Notes: generated from the sequence alone by a model not told the origin. DNA of 29,059 bases from Branchiostoma floridae (GCF_000003815.2 NC_049993.1:7441934-7470992), one strand, 5' to 3'; shown: positions 12,401 to 21,400, counted from the first letter of the stretch. Numbers and translations: made by a program.

Positions 12401-15400
12401 GGAACACAACATGAAATTTTGAGGTAGTCCTTCCAAATGCGCCCCGGCCAGCTTTTTTTAAAAGCTTTCTTGTTACTCCAGACAACAGGTGGAGGAACAG
12501 TGAGATTCAACCCTAATTTATACAGGTAAGGATAATATGAATATGTCACATAGTATTTATGTATTTATGTTTAGGTTGACGTGGTTTAAGTTTGTTGTAA
12601 TACAATCACTTGTCTGTAGTTCGCAAGTTTATATTTTGAAGTGATTGGTCATCAGTATTGATCCTGATGAAGGTGACAGGGGTCACTGAAAGTTTGGTCC
12701 AAGTATACCTTTGTGTTGGAAGAAAGTTTAGCATTGTATACTACCAATACAGATGAGATAATTAGTAGCTTTGGGAAAATGACAGCTTAGAGATGGTACT
12801 CGACCGGTTTCAACTTTTTCTTTCTCAAAAATGACAGAGATTGGACCACTCCTCCTTTCATACCTTTTTTGAGCCTACCAAGTACAGGGCGCTCTAACTT
12901 GAGTTTTAGATGTTGACCATTCAACATAAAGGCTTTCATTTTGCCCTGGCTAAAGGCTAGATTTCCCTGGTTTACCAACACAGATGAGCTTCCATGATCC
13001 ATGTTTGTTGTTGTTATCTCCCCAGCTGTGGTAAGGTGTGCCTGTCTCTCCTGGGTACGTGGGAGGGGCAGCAGGGAGAGCAGTGGAACGAGACGTCCTC
13101 CGTCCTACAGGTCAGTCAGGACAGAACACATCTTGTTGTTGCCATCTGTGATGGGGTCATCTGAAAGTATTTGAGCAGGCCCATAGATTTCCAAATATAG
13201 ATATAAGAAGTAGGTCAAGAAGTAGACGAGGGGAAGAGGCCTTCGTGGAAGGACACGTAGTCAGATGCTGTTGAAGTTCATTGCTGTTGTACATAGATTA
13301 GGAAGAAGAATAAAAGGAGTTCTTCTCTTGAGACAGTAGATTTCATGCCGTGGTCTGGTCAGTTCAGGTTGTAGTTGGATTACAGCGCCTAGAGTAGCAG
13401 ACTCAGTTGCAGGACTGTTGCTGGCCTCTTCTGTCTACGCTAAGAACTCATCTATAGACAAAGAATCTCAAGTATTTTTATGTTAAGTGACAGCAATTCT
13501 GTCTAATGGCATAAGGCTCTTAAGAGACTCTTAGAGTCACTAAGAGGCTAGCAAGAAGCTTTTTACCTTGATTAAATGCCACTTTTATGGTCACTTGTCT
13601 TCATTTAGGTCCACAGTTAGCTTAACGTTTCAGTTATTCTTCCTATAGGACTGAGGCTGCATACATGATATATGTTTCCTTCTGACTTTTCTAGCAACTA
13701 TAAGCAGTGAAGTTGTGAAGTGAATTAGACCACAGGAGGAGTCTAAGAATTGCTTTGCATGTTTTTTTACAGTTTGGAAATGATATCTAAGCAAATTTGT
13801 GTAACAGAACAAAGTTGCACCCAAAGGCATATCATTAATCTATGTCTTGATTCAATACAATAGCTCCATGATAGAGTGCTTGCTTTGTACCCAGGAGGTT
13901 GCAGCTTCAATTCCCTCATTGTCATTGGCCGGGACATACCAAAGACTAAAAAAAATGGTACTACTTTCTCTGCTTAGCACTTATGAGAAAGAGTATGGGA
14001 GTTAAACACAGACCACTAGTCCCAGCAGTCTAGCCCCCTGCTGTAGTGTATTTCACAAATGTGTGGCCCAATTCAAGGGCTATAGATTGGAGTTGGGCAC
14101 TAACTGTAACTTAATGTGTTGACGAACAGGTGCTGGTGTCCATCCAGTCCCTGATCCTGGTTCCAGAACCGTTCTTCAATGAGCCGGGCTACGAACAGGA
14201 GATCGGCACAGACACAGGGAAGAGGCACAGCAGGGAATACAATGCAGGTAAGAAGAGGGGTACACTCTAAGTTATTATTTAAACACAGTCACAACAGAAA
14301 CAATACCTCCATTTTTTATCGGGTTAGGCCATGTTGATTTGATTATATGGATGACATCCTCCGGGAACTCCAAAACTGATGCGAGCGAGCGAATAAAAAA
14401 AAAGTTTGGCCAAAAAAAAAAGTTGCCTTCAGTATGAAATCAAAGTGGCCAGGAAGGTTGAACATAGGACTAAACATACCATGATCCTCTGGACCTGAAT
14501 GGTACCTCCCCCAATTTGGCATTCTATATATAGCTTTAGTTATCTGTTACTTCTTTACTTTCTGATACTTTTTTCAATCTACGAAATATTTGTGCTCATT
14601 TTACAGCTGCTTTGCACAATTTATTGTGTGGTCGAAAACCTCTTCTTTTTTTTTGGAAATCGCCGAAAATTGGTGCGAGCGCGGATGTCATCCATATAAT
14701 CAAATCAATGTGGCCTTATGAAGATGCTGAAACTTTGCAAATCTCTTATCTTTGCAAAGTCTATATCGAAAAAACTATCATTTTGGGGGTCAAAGTCCTT
14801 TTTATTTGTTTGTAACAGATTGCTTCATCCCCTACTAATGAGCTCTTACTTAAGCTCATGTTTGGTCTGAGGAAGAGAGACAATCTTGTTTAAAACTTGG
14901 GCCCCACATGGCCAAGATTGATGTAGATAGATTGAGCTGGAATGATTCGAGGGAAGGGTTCATCCCAGGATGATTATGATGACAACTTTTTGAATTTTGT
15001 CCCATATTTCTCCAGACGTACGAGTGAACAACATCAAGCATGCCATCATCTCCCAGATACAGAAGCCTCCTCCTGCCTTCGAGAACATCATCAAAACTCA
15101 CTTCTTTATCAAGAAGGAGTGGCTAATGAAGGTCAGACTAGCTTTCTTGAGTGTTGTAACTGCTTCTCAGAGCCTGCGGGTTGAATCTGTTGTGCTCTGA
15201 TGCCTGTTTATAGTCTTGATGATGCAGTAAAGATTATCTTCATTAGCTGAACGGTTAATCTTTTCCATGCCATGTGGGTTGAATGGCAGAGGTTAGTGAG
15301 TGGTTTAAAAAGATACAATTTGCTCATTCCATGTGTCTGACGTGGCTTAATAGATATGCCTGATAAGAAAAGTAGTGCAGATGCCATTCTTGTCTATCTT

Positions 15401-15846
15401 GAATTGATAGAGGTGCTGTATTTTTCAAAGTTTGGAAGAGATAGTCTTGCATTGCAAAGAGTTGTGAAACAAAGATATGATTGTGTTTACTTACCAGTCT
15501 CAAGAACTACAATCATGTAGTTCTCAACTTGGGAATTTCCATCTACTAGTACATTGCAGGATACCATTAGATTGATACAATGCTGTGAAGAGATTGATTG
15601 ACTTTGGGAAAATTGAAATGATGCAAACTTCTTGAGAGAGGGTAGAAATAATCTGATATGACTATCCTGAAATGCCCTCAGACCATGGAACCAACTTTGT
15701 TTTATTTCTGCATTTCTTAGGAGTTTGAAGACATCTTGAAGGAGAGCCCCAAGGATAAGAAGCTCTCCCGAGCACTCCAGGATCTCAAGTCAGAGTTTAA
15801 GAAGTTACAGAAGCCTCAGGTGGCATCAGATCCTGACTCCAAGTAA
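460..15846 (+). CDS. BIRC6-like: BIRC6/UBC-17-like giant E2 ubiquitin-conjugating enzyme, C-terminal 759 residues (5' partial)
   Basis: Eighteen exons join in frame: 460-544, 986-1035, 1618-2334, 2540-2587, 3772-3808, 4052-4140, 4990-5219, 5800-5983, 6731-6797, 7223-7290, 7647-7727, 8234-8274, 8909-9002, 12482-12525, 13026-13110, 14130-14247, 15016-15131, 15721-15846 (TAA). All introns start GT and end AG. The first exon ends in GTGYGHG and the next reads GWDVNAY, resembling the GTGFGTG...GWDVEQ stretch I recall upstream of the UBC domain in human BIRC6. The UBC fold covers about residues 485-690 of this fragment: Q-F-D-x-[28 protein letters not shown] in place of the usual HPN, then [11 protein letters not shown] with the catalytic Cys, and [12 protein letters not shown]6 is a hybrid E2/E3 that ubiquitinates apoptosis and autophagy factors. 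The N-terminal BIR region is not visible, so a shorter UBC-17-like paralogue is equally possible. Family assignment is firm, orthology is not. Confidence 0.85.
545..1617 (+). other. BIRC6-like introns flanking the small exon 986-1035
   Basis: Apart from the 50-nt exon, this stretch is AT-rich intron. It contains a short imperfect direct repeat of TATGGTATCTATGT type at about 1518-1550. The acceptor before 986 is a TAGCAG tandem, so the exon could also start at 983 and add one codon. Confidence 0.5.
1618..2334 (+). other. Large Ser/Cys-rich exon of the BIRC6-like gene (239 codons)
   Basis: This in-phase exon starts with a helical stretch ([16 protein letters not shown]) and ends with a conserved-looking segment ([18 protein letters not shown]) comparable to the helical-repeat region before the UBC domain of BIRC6. 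Between them lie about 190 low-complexity residues rich in Ser, Thr and Ala. They include a cysteine-dense core at about 1880-2040 (SCKPFC, VCKPSC, SICEQLC, PCCSSS). Base composition is more GC-rich than the flanking introns, as expected for coding DNA. I recognise no named domain in the insert. Confidence 0.75.
2650..3474. repeat. 42-bp minisatellite in a BIRC6-like intron, with a 207-bp higher-order repeat
   Basis: Units of 42 bp (core AGATCTAGAATGTCAATCAG followed by CACCAGGGACAGGCACAAC) are arrayed from about 2760, with decayed copies from about 2650. A distinct segment (GATAAATATAGAATACAACA and following) occurs at 3174 and again at 3381. This gives a higher-order period of 207 bp. The array runs straight into the 100-N gap. 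Because 42 is a multiple of three, it is open in several frames on both strands without being a gene. Confidence 0.9.
3475..3574. other. Assembly gap, 100 N
   Basis: Exactly 100 N, directly inside or at the edge of the minisatellite array. The round number suggests a gap of unknown size, probably a collapsed repeat. Confidence 0.98.
4272..4621. mobile_element. MITE with CAGGGCTCGAAAT terminal inverted repeats (hAT-like ends)
   Basis: The left end CAGGGCTCGAAAT (4272-4284) and right end ATTTCGAGCCCTG (4609-4621) are perfect inverted repeats. ATATT flanks both sides (4267-4271 and 4622-4626), a possible 5-bp target duplication. The interior carries several GGTGCACC motifs in both orientations and no ORF. 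CAGGG ends suggest hAT, but hAT normally duplicates 8 bp, so the family is tentative. Confidence 0.8.
4741..4805 (+). repeat. Partial duplicate of an intron-exon junction (pseudo-exon fragment)
   Basis: The stretch TCTATGTTATCCCCAGGCGA (starting at about 4758) and the bases after it repeat the acceptor and first ~30 bases of the true exon at 4990. The copy diverges after ...CACATGCAC and its frame soon meets a stop. The true exon continues as a long conserved reading frame, so this copy is the extra one. Confidence 0.8.
4863..4952. repeat. Degenerate GGTACAGGTACGGGTA repeat between the two exon-junction copies
   Basis: GGTACAGGTACGGGTA-like words occur at about 4868 and 4926, separated by unrelated bases. 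This could be the remains of an insertion between the duplicated exon ends. Confidence 0.5.
5668..5697 (+). repeat. Repeat motif resembling a hammerhead-ribozyme core (CTGATGA...GAAACGTC)
   Basis: CTGATGA (5668-5674) is followed by a self-complementary GGTGACCGGTCACC (5676-5689), then GAAACGTC (5690-5697). This order matches the conserved boxes of hammerhead ribozymes carried by Penelope-like retroelements. One extra A lies between the first box and stem II, and no good stem I is visible, so it may be only a repeat fragment. A related copy lies at 12664. Confidence 0.4.
5984..6730 (+). other. BIRC6-like intron, no recognised content
   Basis: AT-rich intronic DNA between two in-phase exons. 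Short ORFs on both strands lack coding character. I see no inverted repeat or array here. Confidence 0.5.
7784..8207. repeat. Three tandem copies of a 140-bp repeat filling an intron
   Basis: The words TACTTCATATTTGCAGTACC recur near 7824, 7964 and 8104, spaced exactly 140 bp. The flanking TACAAACTTTAGGATAAGGA also repeats. The copies are about 85-90 percent alike by eye. They occupy most of the intron 7728-8233 and stop just before its acceptor. Confidence 0.9.
9247..9283. repeat. GC-rich hairpin
   Basis: GCCGGGGCGCC and GGCGCCCGGC form near-perfect inverted arms around a 3-base loop in otherwise AT-rich DNA. This type of hairpin often marks the end of a mobile element, but I cannot name one. 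Confidence 0.6.
9310..9601. mobile_element. Inverted-repeat element with an internal 58-bp tandem duplication
   Basis: The left end (GCTATGGTCGCAAAATGTAC, then CGTGCG, TTTTTACGACAATTCTC) is mirrored at about 9560-9601 (GAGTTGTCGTTAAATCGCAC, GGTTCATTTTGCGATAGC). Arms are about 40 bp and roughly 80 percent complementary. Inside the left end a 58-bp unit starting AATGTACCGTGCG is duplicated in tandem (from 9323 and from 9381). No transposase ORF is present. Confidence 0.65.
9610..9834. mobile_element. MITE with 50-bp AATAACCCGG-repeat inverted arms and a 10-bp target duplication
   Basis: The left arm at 9614-9663 (GGGTATTTAGCGG followed by AATAACCCGG iterations) is the reverse complement of 9779-9828 with few mismatches. 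The 10-mer GCGTTGACGG flanks both sides (9600-9609 and 9835-9844), which looks like a target-site duplication. A 9-11-bp duplication suggests a Mutator-like source; that is inference. It has no coding capacity. Confidence 0.8.
10085..10360. repeat. Degenerate direct duplication, period about 178 bp
   Basis: GGAGGTCCTGCAGGACATTT near 10085 and the following ~95 bases recur from about 10262 (GCATTATGCAGGGCATTTTT and on), including GTACAA-TTGAAAAGAT and ACATT(A/G)AAACATA. The copies have diverged. An 88-codon frame over the first copy (9957-10223) resembles nothing I know. Confidence 0.6.
10736..11045. repeat. 42-bp minisatellite, about seven copies
   Basis: The unit GAGCACTGTGCATTTTGCAC plus ACACCAGACCTATCGTGCCATT is repeated about seven times. 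Each copy contains a small palindrome (GTGCA TTT TGCAC). The array lies just upstream of the C76-like ORF. It is open in several frames on both strands only because the period is a multiple of three. Confidence 0.92.
11081..12355 (+). CDS. Mobile-element protein with a herpes-tegument-type (C76-like) cysteine protease domain, probably the N-terminal part of a Helitron-like polyprotein
   Basis: The open frame has 424 codons, uninterrupted, inside the host intron and on the same strand. Near the N terminus it reads HQGDIIFS, then [10 protein letters not shown] with a candidate catalytic Cys26 and Gln12 in the usual position. Further on, [11 protein letters not shown] gives Asp156 and His158 as the Asp-x-His pair. 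This layout is that of the herpesvirus tegument deubiquitinase fold (peptidase C76), which I also know from Helitron-like elements of animals. Residues about 330-372 form a Lys/Glu/Gln-rich repeat ([13 protein letters not shown]) like the basic linkers of such polyproteins. After about 12186 the base composition changes and the frame looks non-homologous. No Rep/helicase part follows, so the element is truncated. It could cleave ubiquitin-like conjugates; activity is unproven. Confidence 0.6.
   Translation: MCESILSGKYHQGDIIFSGDNRGKQCTANALMAVVNHSTCRQAITWTSTDLDGVLFQGDALYTYIKPSLRSGVEFLSVDDIPDYLQLYNNTVRVSIKESYTGDIFATEAVYPYYTLKKALEAAFAESNTCLFITAHGITGSTVALLHADNKYFVYDSHARSPITALPDSHGTSTLSMHSSNSNLVSFLQQLNWNTTCNFEVVPVQAENVFLSVEPTGIHIINLTSNVSSMIESENCFQVQQQHTYTLVKPEFVSTKENLQQPNTAFPFAPHCNQSTGKNIVPCTTSKHPSAMPENRNEGLLNQLVMSPNAASNLNDKKVQGLAIQSAICKDKQEKQTYQQKTESLAEQRTSYKAKKANETCEQKKERQCTSGTSSRLWLWSRTGVSFTIFISGTQRTQGIQFRPQKYAGKSNYTSEQRFPANFP
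12390..12432. repeat. Short second copy of part of the C76-like ORF
   Basis: ACTGGAACACAACATGAAAT, followed by TTTGAGGTAGTCC, nearly repeats 11655-11690 within the ORF, about 745 bp downstream. It lies only about 50 bp before the next exon and suggests a second or rearranged copy of the element. Confidence 0.7.
12664..12702 (+). repeat. Second CTGATGA...GAAA hammerhead-like repeat copy
   Basis: CTGATGA (12664-12670), an imperfect stem GGTGAC/GTCACT and GAAA, followed by GTTTGGTC. It is more degenerate than the copy at 5668, and the surrounding sequence shows only loose resemblance. Confidence 0.35.
13111..14129 (+). other. BIRC6-like intron, no recognised content
   Basis: About 1 kb of ordinary intron between two UBC-domain exons. 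I see no array, inverted repeat or coding sequence in it. Confidence 0.5.
14327..14715. mobile_element. MITE with ~33-bp terminal inverted repeats and TTA target duplication (PIF/Harbinger type)
   Basis: The left end GGCCATGTTGATTTGATTAT (continuing ATGGATGACATCC) is mirrored at 14683-14715 with two mismatches. TTA flanks both ends (14324-14326 and 14716-14718). A 3-bp TTA duplication is typical of PIF/Harbinger. The interior is 389 bp minus the arms, AT-rich, with no transposase. Confidence 0.85.
15132..15720 (+). other. Last BIRC6-like intron, no recognised content
   Basis: Ordinary intron ending in TTTCTTAG before the final coding exon. Nothing else is supported. Confidence 0.5.
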
Positions 15847-16512
15847 CAAGAGAACGTCTACGGGAGACCACCCTCTGCCCAACCTTGTGCATATAGACTT
15901 CTCTATCTGTACCAATAGCTGATAAACAGTAGAGAGCATCTCTGAACATCATGTGAAATTAAGTATTTTTCTAACAGGACTACTCACTTTCTGCTTACCA
16001 CTACAACTCTTGCTACAGACTGAAAGTGCAATATTCATTTTACTTCCCGTGATGCTTTTTGACTCCGTTTCATTTAAATCTATCATAAGTGAGCCTAGCT
16101 TTTCATTGTAAAAGTTTCACATCGGTTAACACCACTATGTTCCAAATATGGCAATAGTTTTGTGGTCAGTGTGATCGCATTTCATTATCATGAGACTGTA
16201 TGACTCTTACTGTAAGAGTTCATAATTGACCAGTAACACGATTTGGGCTCTTTTAGCATCCCTCCAAGAATATACCATGTATGTCTTGTTCTTTTGTGAC
16301 AGCAAATTTTAGTGCTTAAATTCTGCAATCACACTATATAAGCCATCTCAGAAACATGCCCAATTTCTCGCTATAGTCAGAACAGTGCTTTCATGGCTCT
16401 TCTGGAGAAAGCCTTCCACAGTCCAACAGATGTAATATTTTTAACAATCGTCGAGGAGCACCTGTATATGCTGGCAGAAATACAGTGGCTGGGGCAATAG
16501 CAGCAGAGGCAC

Positions 16513-16518
16513 AATAAA
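16513..16518 (+). terminator. Candidate poly(A) signal AATAAA
   Basis: AATAAA hexamer 667 bp after the BIRC6-like stop codon. It is one of two candidates; hexamers are common in AT-rich DNA. Confidence 0.3.
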
Positions 16519-17096
16519 ATTGTGAATATTTTTCAACGTGGGTTGGTAAAACAGTAGTTGAAGATTAGTGTTGTCGCGGTCGTACAAAAGCTGTGAATAT
16601 GATGAAGAGTATTGATATGATAACTGAGTATTCTTTTTCATAAAACAAGTTGTTAACTGTGTAAGTATACTGTTAGTTGAACCATTGTCTGATGGTAATC
16701 GTTGAAAGTTGTGGAAAGTTCTGAAGAGAATCTGTGTGAAGAAAAACAGAGTTCCCTATAGCAGGTTGAAGAGTAAATAAGTATCTTTGATGTAACAAAA
16801 GAGTATTTAAGTTTTTTTTGTCAACATCACTAACACTCTTGCCAATGTCATATCTCATGGGCCTAATACTTTTTACAAAAGTCCTCTGAACCAAAATTTT
16901 GTCATTCCTTTCTGTTTCCTATGTCACAATAATCCAGCTGTATACACAGAGCAATTAACATAGTTCTGCGCCTGTGCAGAAGCCAATTACATACGTATCT
17001 CTCCTACTATTGAAAATACATGACTTGAGATGTCTACTACATGTACACCCAATATGTACTGAAGAGCATGGAATAGAAACAGAAACTACAAGCTGA

Positions 17097-17102
17097 AATA
17101 AA
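17097..17102 (+). terminator. Candidate poly(A) signal AATAAA
   Basis: Second plus-strand AATAAA, 1.25 kb after the BIRC6-like stop codon. It would imply a long 3' UTR. Confidence 0.3.
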
Positions 17103-17911
17103 TGAATCCCAAGACCTATATTAAAGGTACAACACTTTGAAATAGCTGAAGTGAAAGGCATTTTTCATGGTTTAATTGAATTTATGGTCACACCTAGCTC
17201 TACTGTACATGCACAAAATTCTACAATTGGAGAATTCATGGCACAAGTCACTTTCAGGCAGGGAGAGCTGATGTAGTAGTCAGCTCTGTAGAGAACCCTT
17301 TTGTTCCATCCTCTCCTACGTGGTCTTGCCGACTGGTTGGGCTTAGCGACGTTTGCTGAAAACCATCCTCTATGTCCTCATTGCTCTAGTATACTACCAC
17401 TACAGGGATTATGATACAAGTCTCTACACTACTGTCTTTAATCATTAACCCTTTTGATCTGAATAACATCAGAAAGAAAGCCATGATGTCGGCTGGTTTC
17501 TGTATCATTTCAAATGCTGCAGATAGTAGTGTCCATGTCTTTGTTTAAAGTTTGTAAAACTTGAGTTTGAGCGATCAAGTACAAGTGTACATGTACAAAA
17601 CATTGTACCAGATAGTGTAATACTTGTCATGATAAAAAAGAAACATATTTTTATGGGGAAAAAACAGTGAAACCTATCCAGTGACCATGTGCAGATAATA
17701 TGAGACTTAAAACTGAAGACGCACTATGTTCGACGGTTACATCTTTGTTTACTAGTCTATTGCTTGAGTCAATAGAATTATAGCCTTGTAGTGGAAAGCT
17801 TTACAATTTTTCATACAACTATAAGGCTGGAAGGAAGATAAGCAGTCCTGCAAGAATCAACCTTCTTGACCTTTGTAGCAATACCACATAGACATAGGCA
17901 CTTTCATGTAT

Positions 17912-18011
17912 NNNNNNNNNNNNNNNNNNNNNNNNNNNNNNNNNNNNNNNNNNNNNNNNNNNNNNNNNNNNNNNNNNNNNNNNNNNNNNNNNNNNNNNNN
18001 NNNNNNNNNNN
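17912..18011. other. Assembly gap, 100 N
   Basis: Exactly 100 N in the convergent intergenic region. True size unknown. Confidence 0.98.
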
Positions 18012-18184
18012 ATAACTGCATAGATTATTGGTAATTTATTGTTTAAGGGATCAAATGTCCATTTATATTTTCCTTTGTTCTTGGAACACAATACATGCAA
18101 GGGCAAGTAAACAAAACTACTGTATGATTTATGTATGACAGAAAGAGACAGACACTTCAAACAAATCGAGTGGTGTTTCCCAAG

Positions 18185-18190
18185 TTTATT
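18185..18190 (-). terminator. PRPF38A poly(A) signal AATAAA
   Basis: TTTATT on the plus strand reads AATAAA on the gene strand, about 200 bp after the PRPF38A stop codon. It is the best-placed hexamer for that transcript. Confidence 0.5.
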
Positions 18191-18390
18191 ATTTTCCTTA
18201 ACACAGTCATTATGTAGTAAAGGCTTCTGACAGTCAACCTTTATCGCTTCAAAACTAAAATGATATTACTCAACGTGTTCTGCCACTTTGTGCCAGATGA
18301 CTTAACGATGGTAGACTCAGAAATGTTCCTCAATTTTCTACACTTTCATTTTGTCTATACAGAAGTACATTCTCGCACTTAACATACACA

Positions 18391-18450
18391 CTAGGGTCTC
18401 AGCGGGGCCATGCCCAGTTTGGCACGGAGGGCATTGGCTTCTTGAATCTC
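18391..18450 (-). other. HIND-like (Hub1/UBL5-interaction) C-terminal element of PRPF38A
   Basis: The last 19 codons read EIQEANALRAKLGMAPLRP. HIND elements in Snu66/SART1, and in Prp38 of plants, share an acidic helix start followed by N-x-LR-x-(K/S)-LG-x-x-PL. The element binds the ubiquitin-like protein Hub1/UBL5 without covalent linkage and influences splice-site choice. Assignment is by motif only. Confidence 0.65.
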
Positions 18451-21400
18451 TAACTCCTCCTTTGACACCTCTCTCCCCTTCCCTCGATCTCGGTGACTGT
18501 CCCGGTCTTTCTTTTTCTCCTTCTTCTTCTCTTTGTGATCCTTGTGGTCTTTGTGCTTCTTGGATGACCTACATGTGGGGAAGTTTGAAAATCAATATGG
18601 GGAATACCATAGGTTGCTTTCAAGAAATATGCCCAATAGATACATTGGTACTGCCAGAAAGAACCTCATTTTCTAAACGAACGAAACTTGTCTACATTTA
18701 TCTCACTATCAACACTAGTTATTGTAGTTTGAAGCACAACATAAAATTCGATATGAAATGCCCATGCCATTGTTTTGTTCTTTTTATAGAACTCTACATG
18801 AAAGTAAATAGTTAGGCACATTTATCTGTGACAGTCACAAGTCTTAAATCTAGGATTCTTTCTTTTCCATTAGTGACACTAGTCTTCCTGAATACCATAA
18901 AAACTTCAAGGTAACTTAATCTGATTTTTTTTAAAGTGTGTAATGCTTCACCTGTGTGGAGAGGCTGATCGTGAGCGATGGCGCCTGCGAGCTGCTGCAA
19001 GGATGAAACGATAATCATTGAATAACATAAAAAAATTCACCTTTATGATGTTAAAACTTTCTCCTAGCTGCATGAGAATGATGTGGAAATGCCTCGTAGT
19101 AAAAGAATACAACACTTATTTACCGGTACATCTAAAACAAATATCTAGTGGAGTATGGGGGTGGGTACGGCTACCATTACGAAACCAGTTGTTGCTAGAC
19201 CAGTCAAAAAAATCAGTGGACCTGTCCTTGGACTGAGGAAATCAACAGTAACAGTGACTATGATGGGATAGTTCAGAAAAGGGCGCAGTTCTATCTTTTA
19301 TGCTCGAAAATTCAGGTCTGGACCAGCACCTGATCCTCTGGACCGGAATTTTCTGTACCCAGTAGTAAGGCCACATACGAGAAGCTAGAAATGAAACTAC
19401 TGTGGCTTAAAGCATCCAGCCTACCTGGTGACCTTGACCTGTGTCTCCTCTCACGAGATCGAGAGCGGCGTCTGTGCGGCGGGCTGCGGCTACGGTGCCG
19501 GCGGGGGGGAGAAGCGCTTCTTCTGGGAGATCTGCTACGTCTGGGGAAGACGAGGGAAGGCAGTTGTCAGCATAAGACACATAAACAAAGGAACCTGTAC
19601 CATAATATAGAACATACACTGTAAAACAAAACTTGGAGGGTTGAATTTCCTGTTGAAGACAAGGAAAGACAATTGTCAGCAAGACGTGTAAACAAAACAA
19701 CCAGTAACATATTATGTAAGATAGATTGTAAAACATGCCTGCACTTCAAATTCTACTTACTAGGAGGGTCATAGTAAATTGTGTCAGTCATAACTTGTAC
19801 CTTCTGTGAGGTGATCGGCTTCTGCTGCGCCGGTATCGTGGTGACGGGCTGCGCCGAGGTCGGTCCAGGTCACGGTAGCTGCCACGATGATAGTCGGGGG
19901 ATGGTGATCGCCTGGTTTCCTACATGTACAGCAAAACAACACATTTAACACATGTCAAGGGGGTGGGTTTGGGCCGTTGTTGTTTCCAAAGTGCTCTTTC
20001 TAATTGTGGCCCCGAAGTGATTAGGGTTGGCAGGAAGAGATCCTCTCCTTTTTTTAAGATTTCAACTGATATGATGTTTATATACATAGATTCTTCACTA
20101 CAGATGAAGGAAGTGTTGTAGATTGAAGTCTGACCTTGGCGTCCATCTCTTCATCACTGGACTCCACATCCTCAAGGTCATCATCCAGAAGACTCACCTG
20201 TGATCAAGAACAAATGTGTTTTTTCATACTATTATAACAATATAATAACATAAAAAGTCGGAACAGTGTACAATCTGTTAACAATATAATTTCAAAGAAC
20301 ACCTGCACCGTGGTTACACAATATACCATTCTATTAGAGCTTACCCTTGGCTCAAGTGTATTGGACTCTTCCAAGACATGGCGACCCTGAAAAAAAAGGA
20401 ACAATGATGAATTACTGCATGGTAGTTACTCTAGCTCCAACCAAGGAGTGTGTTACTTTGAATATTTTAGCTCAAACAGCATACAACATACAAAATGTAC
20501 CTGTATTCTTGGCAGGATGGTGTCACAGCTGCGCTCCTCTCTCAGTAGGTTATCAACAAACTCATCAACATGGGACAGGTTTAACTCTGGGGAGGTAAAG
20601 ACAAAACATGTTAGACTAAACGTTATTCTTCCTTGACACAGCAGCCACGAGAGACACTGTGTGGCCAGCACTTGTAGAGCAACTGATTAGACTATTGCTG
20701 TAGACTGTAATAGGCAATAAGAGCTGAGTTCTTTCACAGCTAAGGGGGCATCTCAGCAAGCACCATAGGTGGGAGGGCAAGCGCCACATGCATGAGTATT
20801 GTAGGGGCTCCAGGGCATTGCGCCGCAACTTCCCACTTAAACTATCAAATCAATAACCCTTAGATTTTAGAAACACTATTTTGTTGCATTTTGAGGGTCA
20901 ATTACTGCGACATAAAGCCAAAAATGTTTTGGCCTTTGGTTTGTTACAAACAACAGAATAGCACACCCCCCACCCCCCCCCCCACTGGTTGAAACACAAC
21001 ATAAGGGCTAAAATCACAGCGTAGGCAAGAACTCTGGAATAGCAATGGACCTATCAGTGTGGTAGCTGTGAGATGTGTTCTCCTATACTTACTCCCCATG
21101 CTGTCCATCCACTTGACCTTCCTGTAGTCGTTCAGCAGAGGTTCCAGGTACTTGAACACATCCAGCGATGATCCCGTCAGTCGCATGTACATGGCTCCCA
21201 GACAACGTACGTACCTGTTAACACAAGAGCATAGTCAACATCATTTTATGCTAGCAACCTAAAATCTGTGTATTATTCTAGACATACTAAATCATATAAA
21301 GTAAAACTTCTAAAAGCCACTTAATTGCACAGCCTATTTGCCAGTGAATTTCGTGCAATTATCTAGCTGGTGCAATAATGTAAAGTTATCTAGCTGGAGC

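Larger units (their letters stand above)
9003..12481 (+). other. Large intron of the BIRC6-like gene, a transposon nest
   Basis: This 3.5-kb intron splits the UBC domain between VNLQ and TTGGG. It contains the GC-rich hairpin near 9247, inverted-repeat elements at 9310-9601 and 9610-9834, a duplicated segment at 10085-10360, a minisatellite at 10736-11045 and the C76-like ORF at 11081. Its donor (9003) and acceptor (12481) are both standard. Confidence 0.75.
12482..14247 (+). other. Catalytic part of the UBC (E2) domain, exons 14-16
   Basis: Three exons encode [14 protein letters not shown], then [15 protein letters not shown], then [22 protein letters not shown]. The active-site Cys is the second of the two cysteines in SCGKVC, codon 13039-13041 (about residue 617 of the visible fragment). 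The FNPN replacing the canonical HPN tripeptide is shared with BIRC6. The ubiquitin thioester would form on this Cys. Confidence 0.85.
15847..18390. other. Convergent 3' UTRs and intergenic DNA between BIRC6-like and PRPF38A
   Basis: The two genes end tail-to-tail with 2544 bp between stop codons. Only short spurious ORFs occur. Candidate plus-strand polyadenylation hexamers lie at 16513 and 17097, and a minus-strand one at 18185. A 100-N gap lies at 17912. Confidence 0.6.

Noticed and set aside
18351-18815. 154-codon plus-strand ORF
   Set aside because: It is the antisense shadow of the last PRPF38A exon and its intron.
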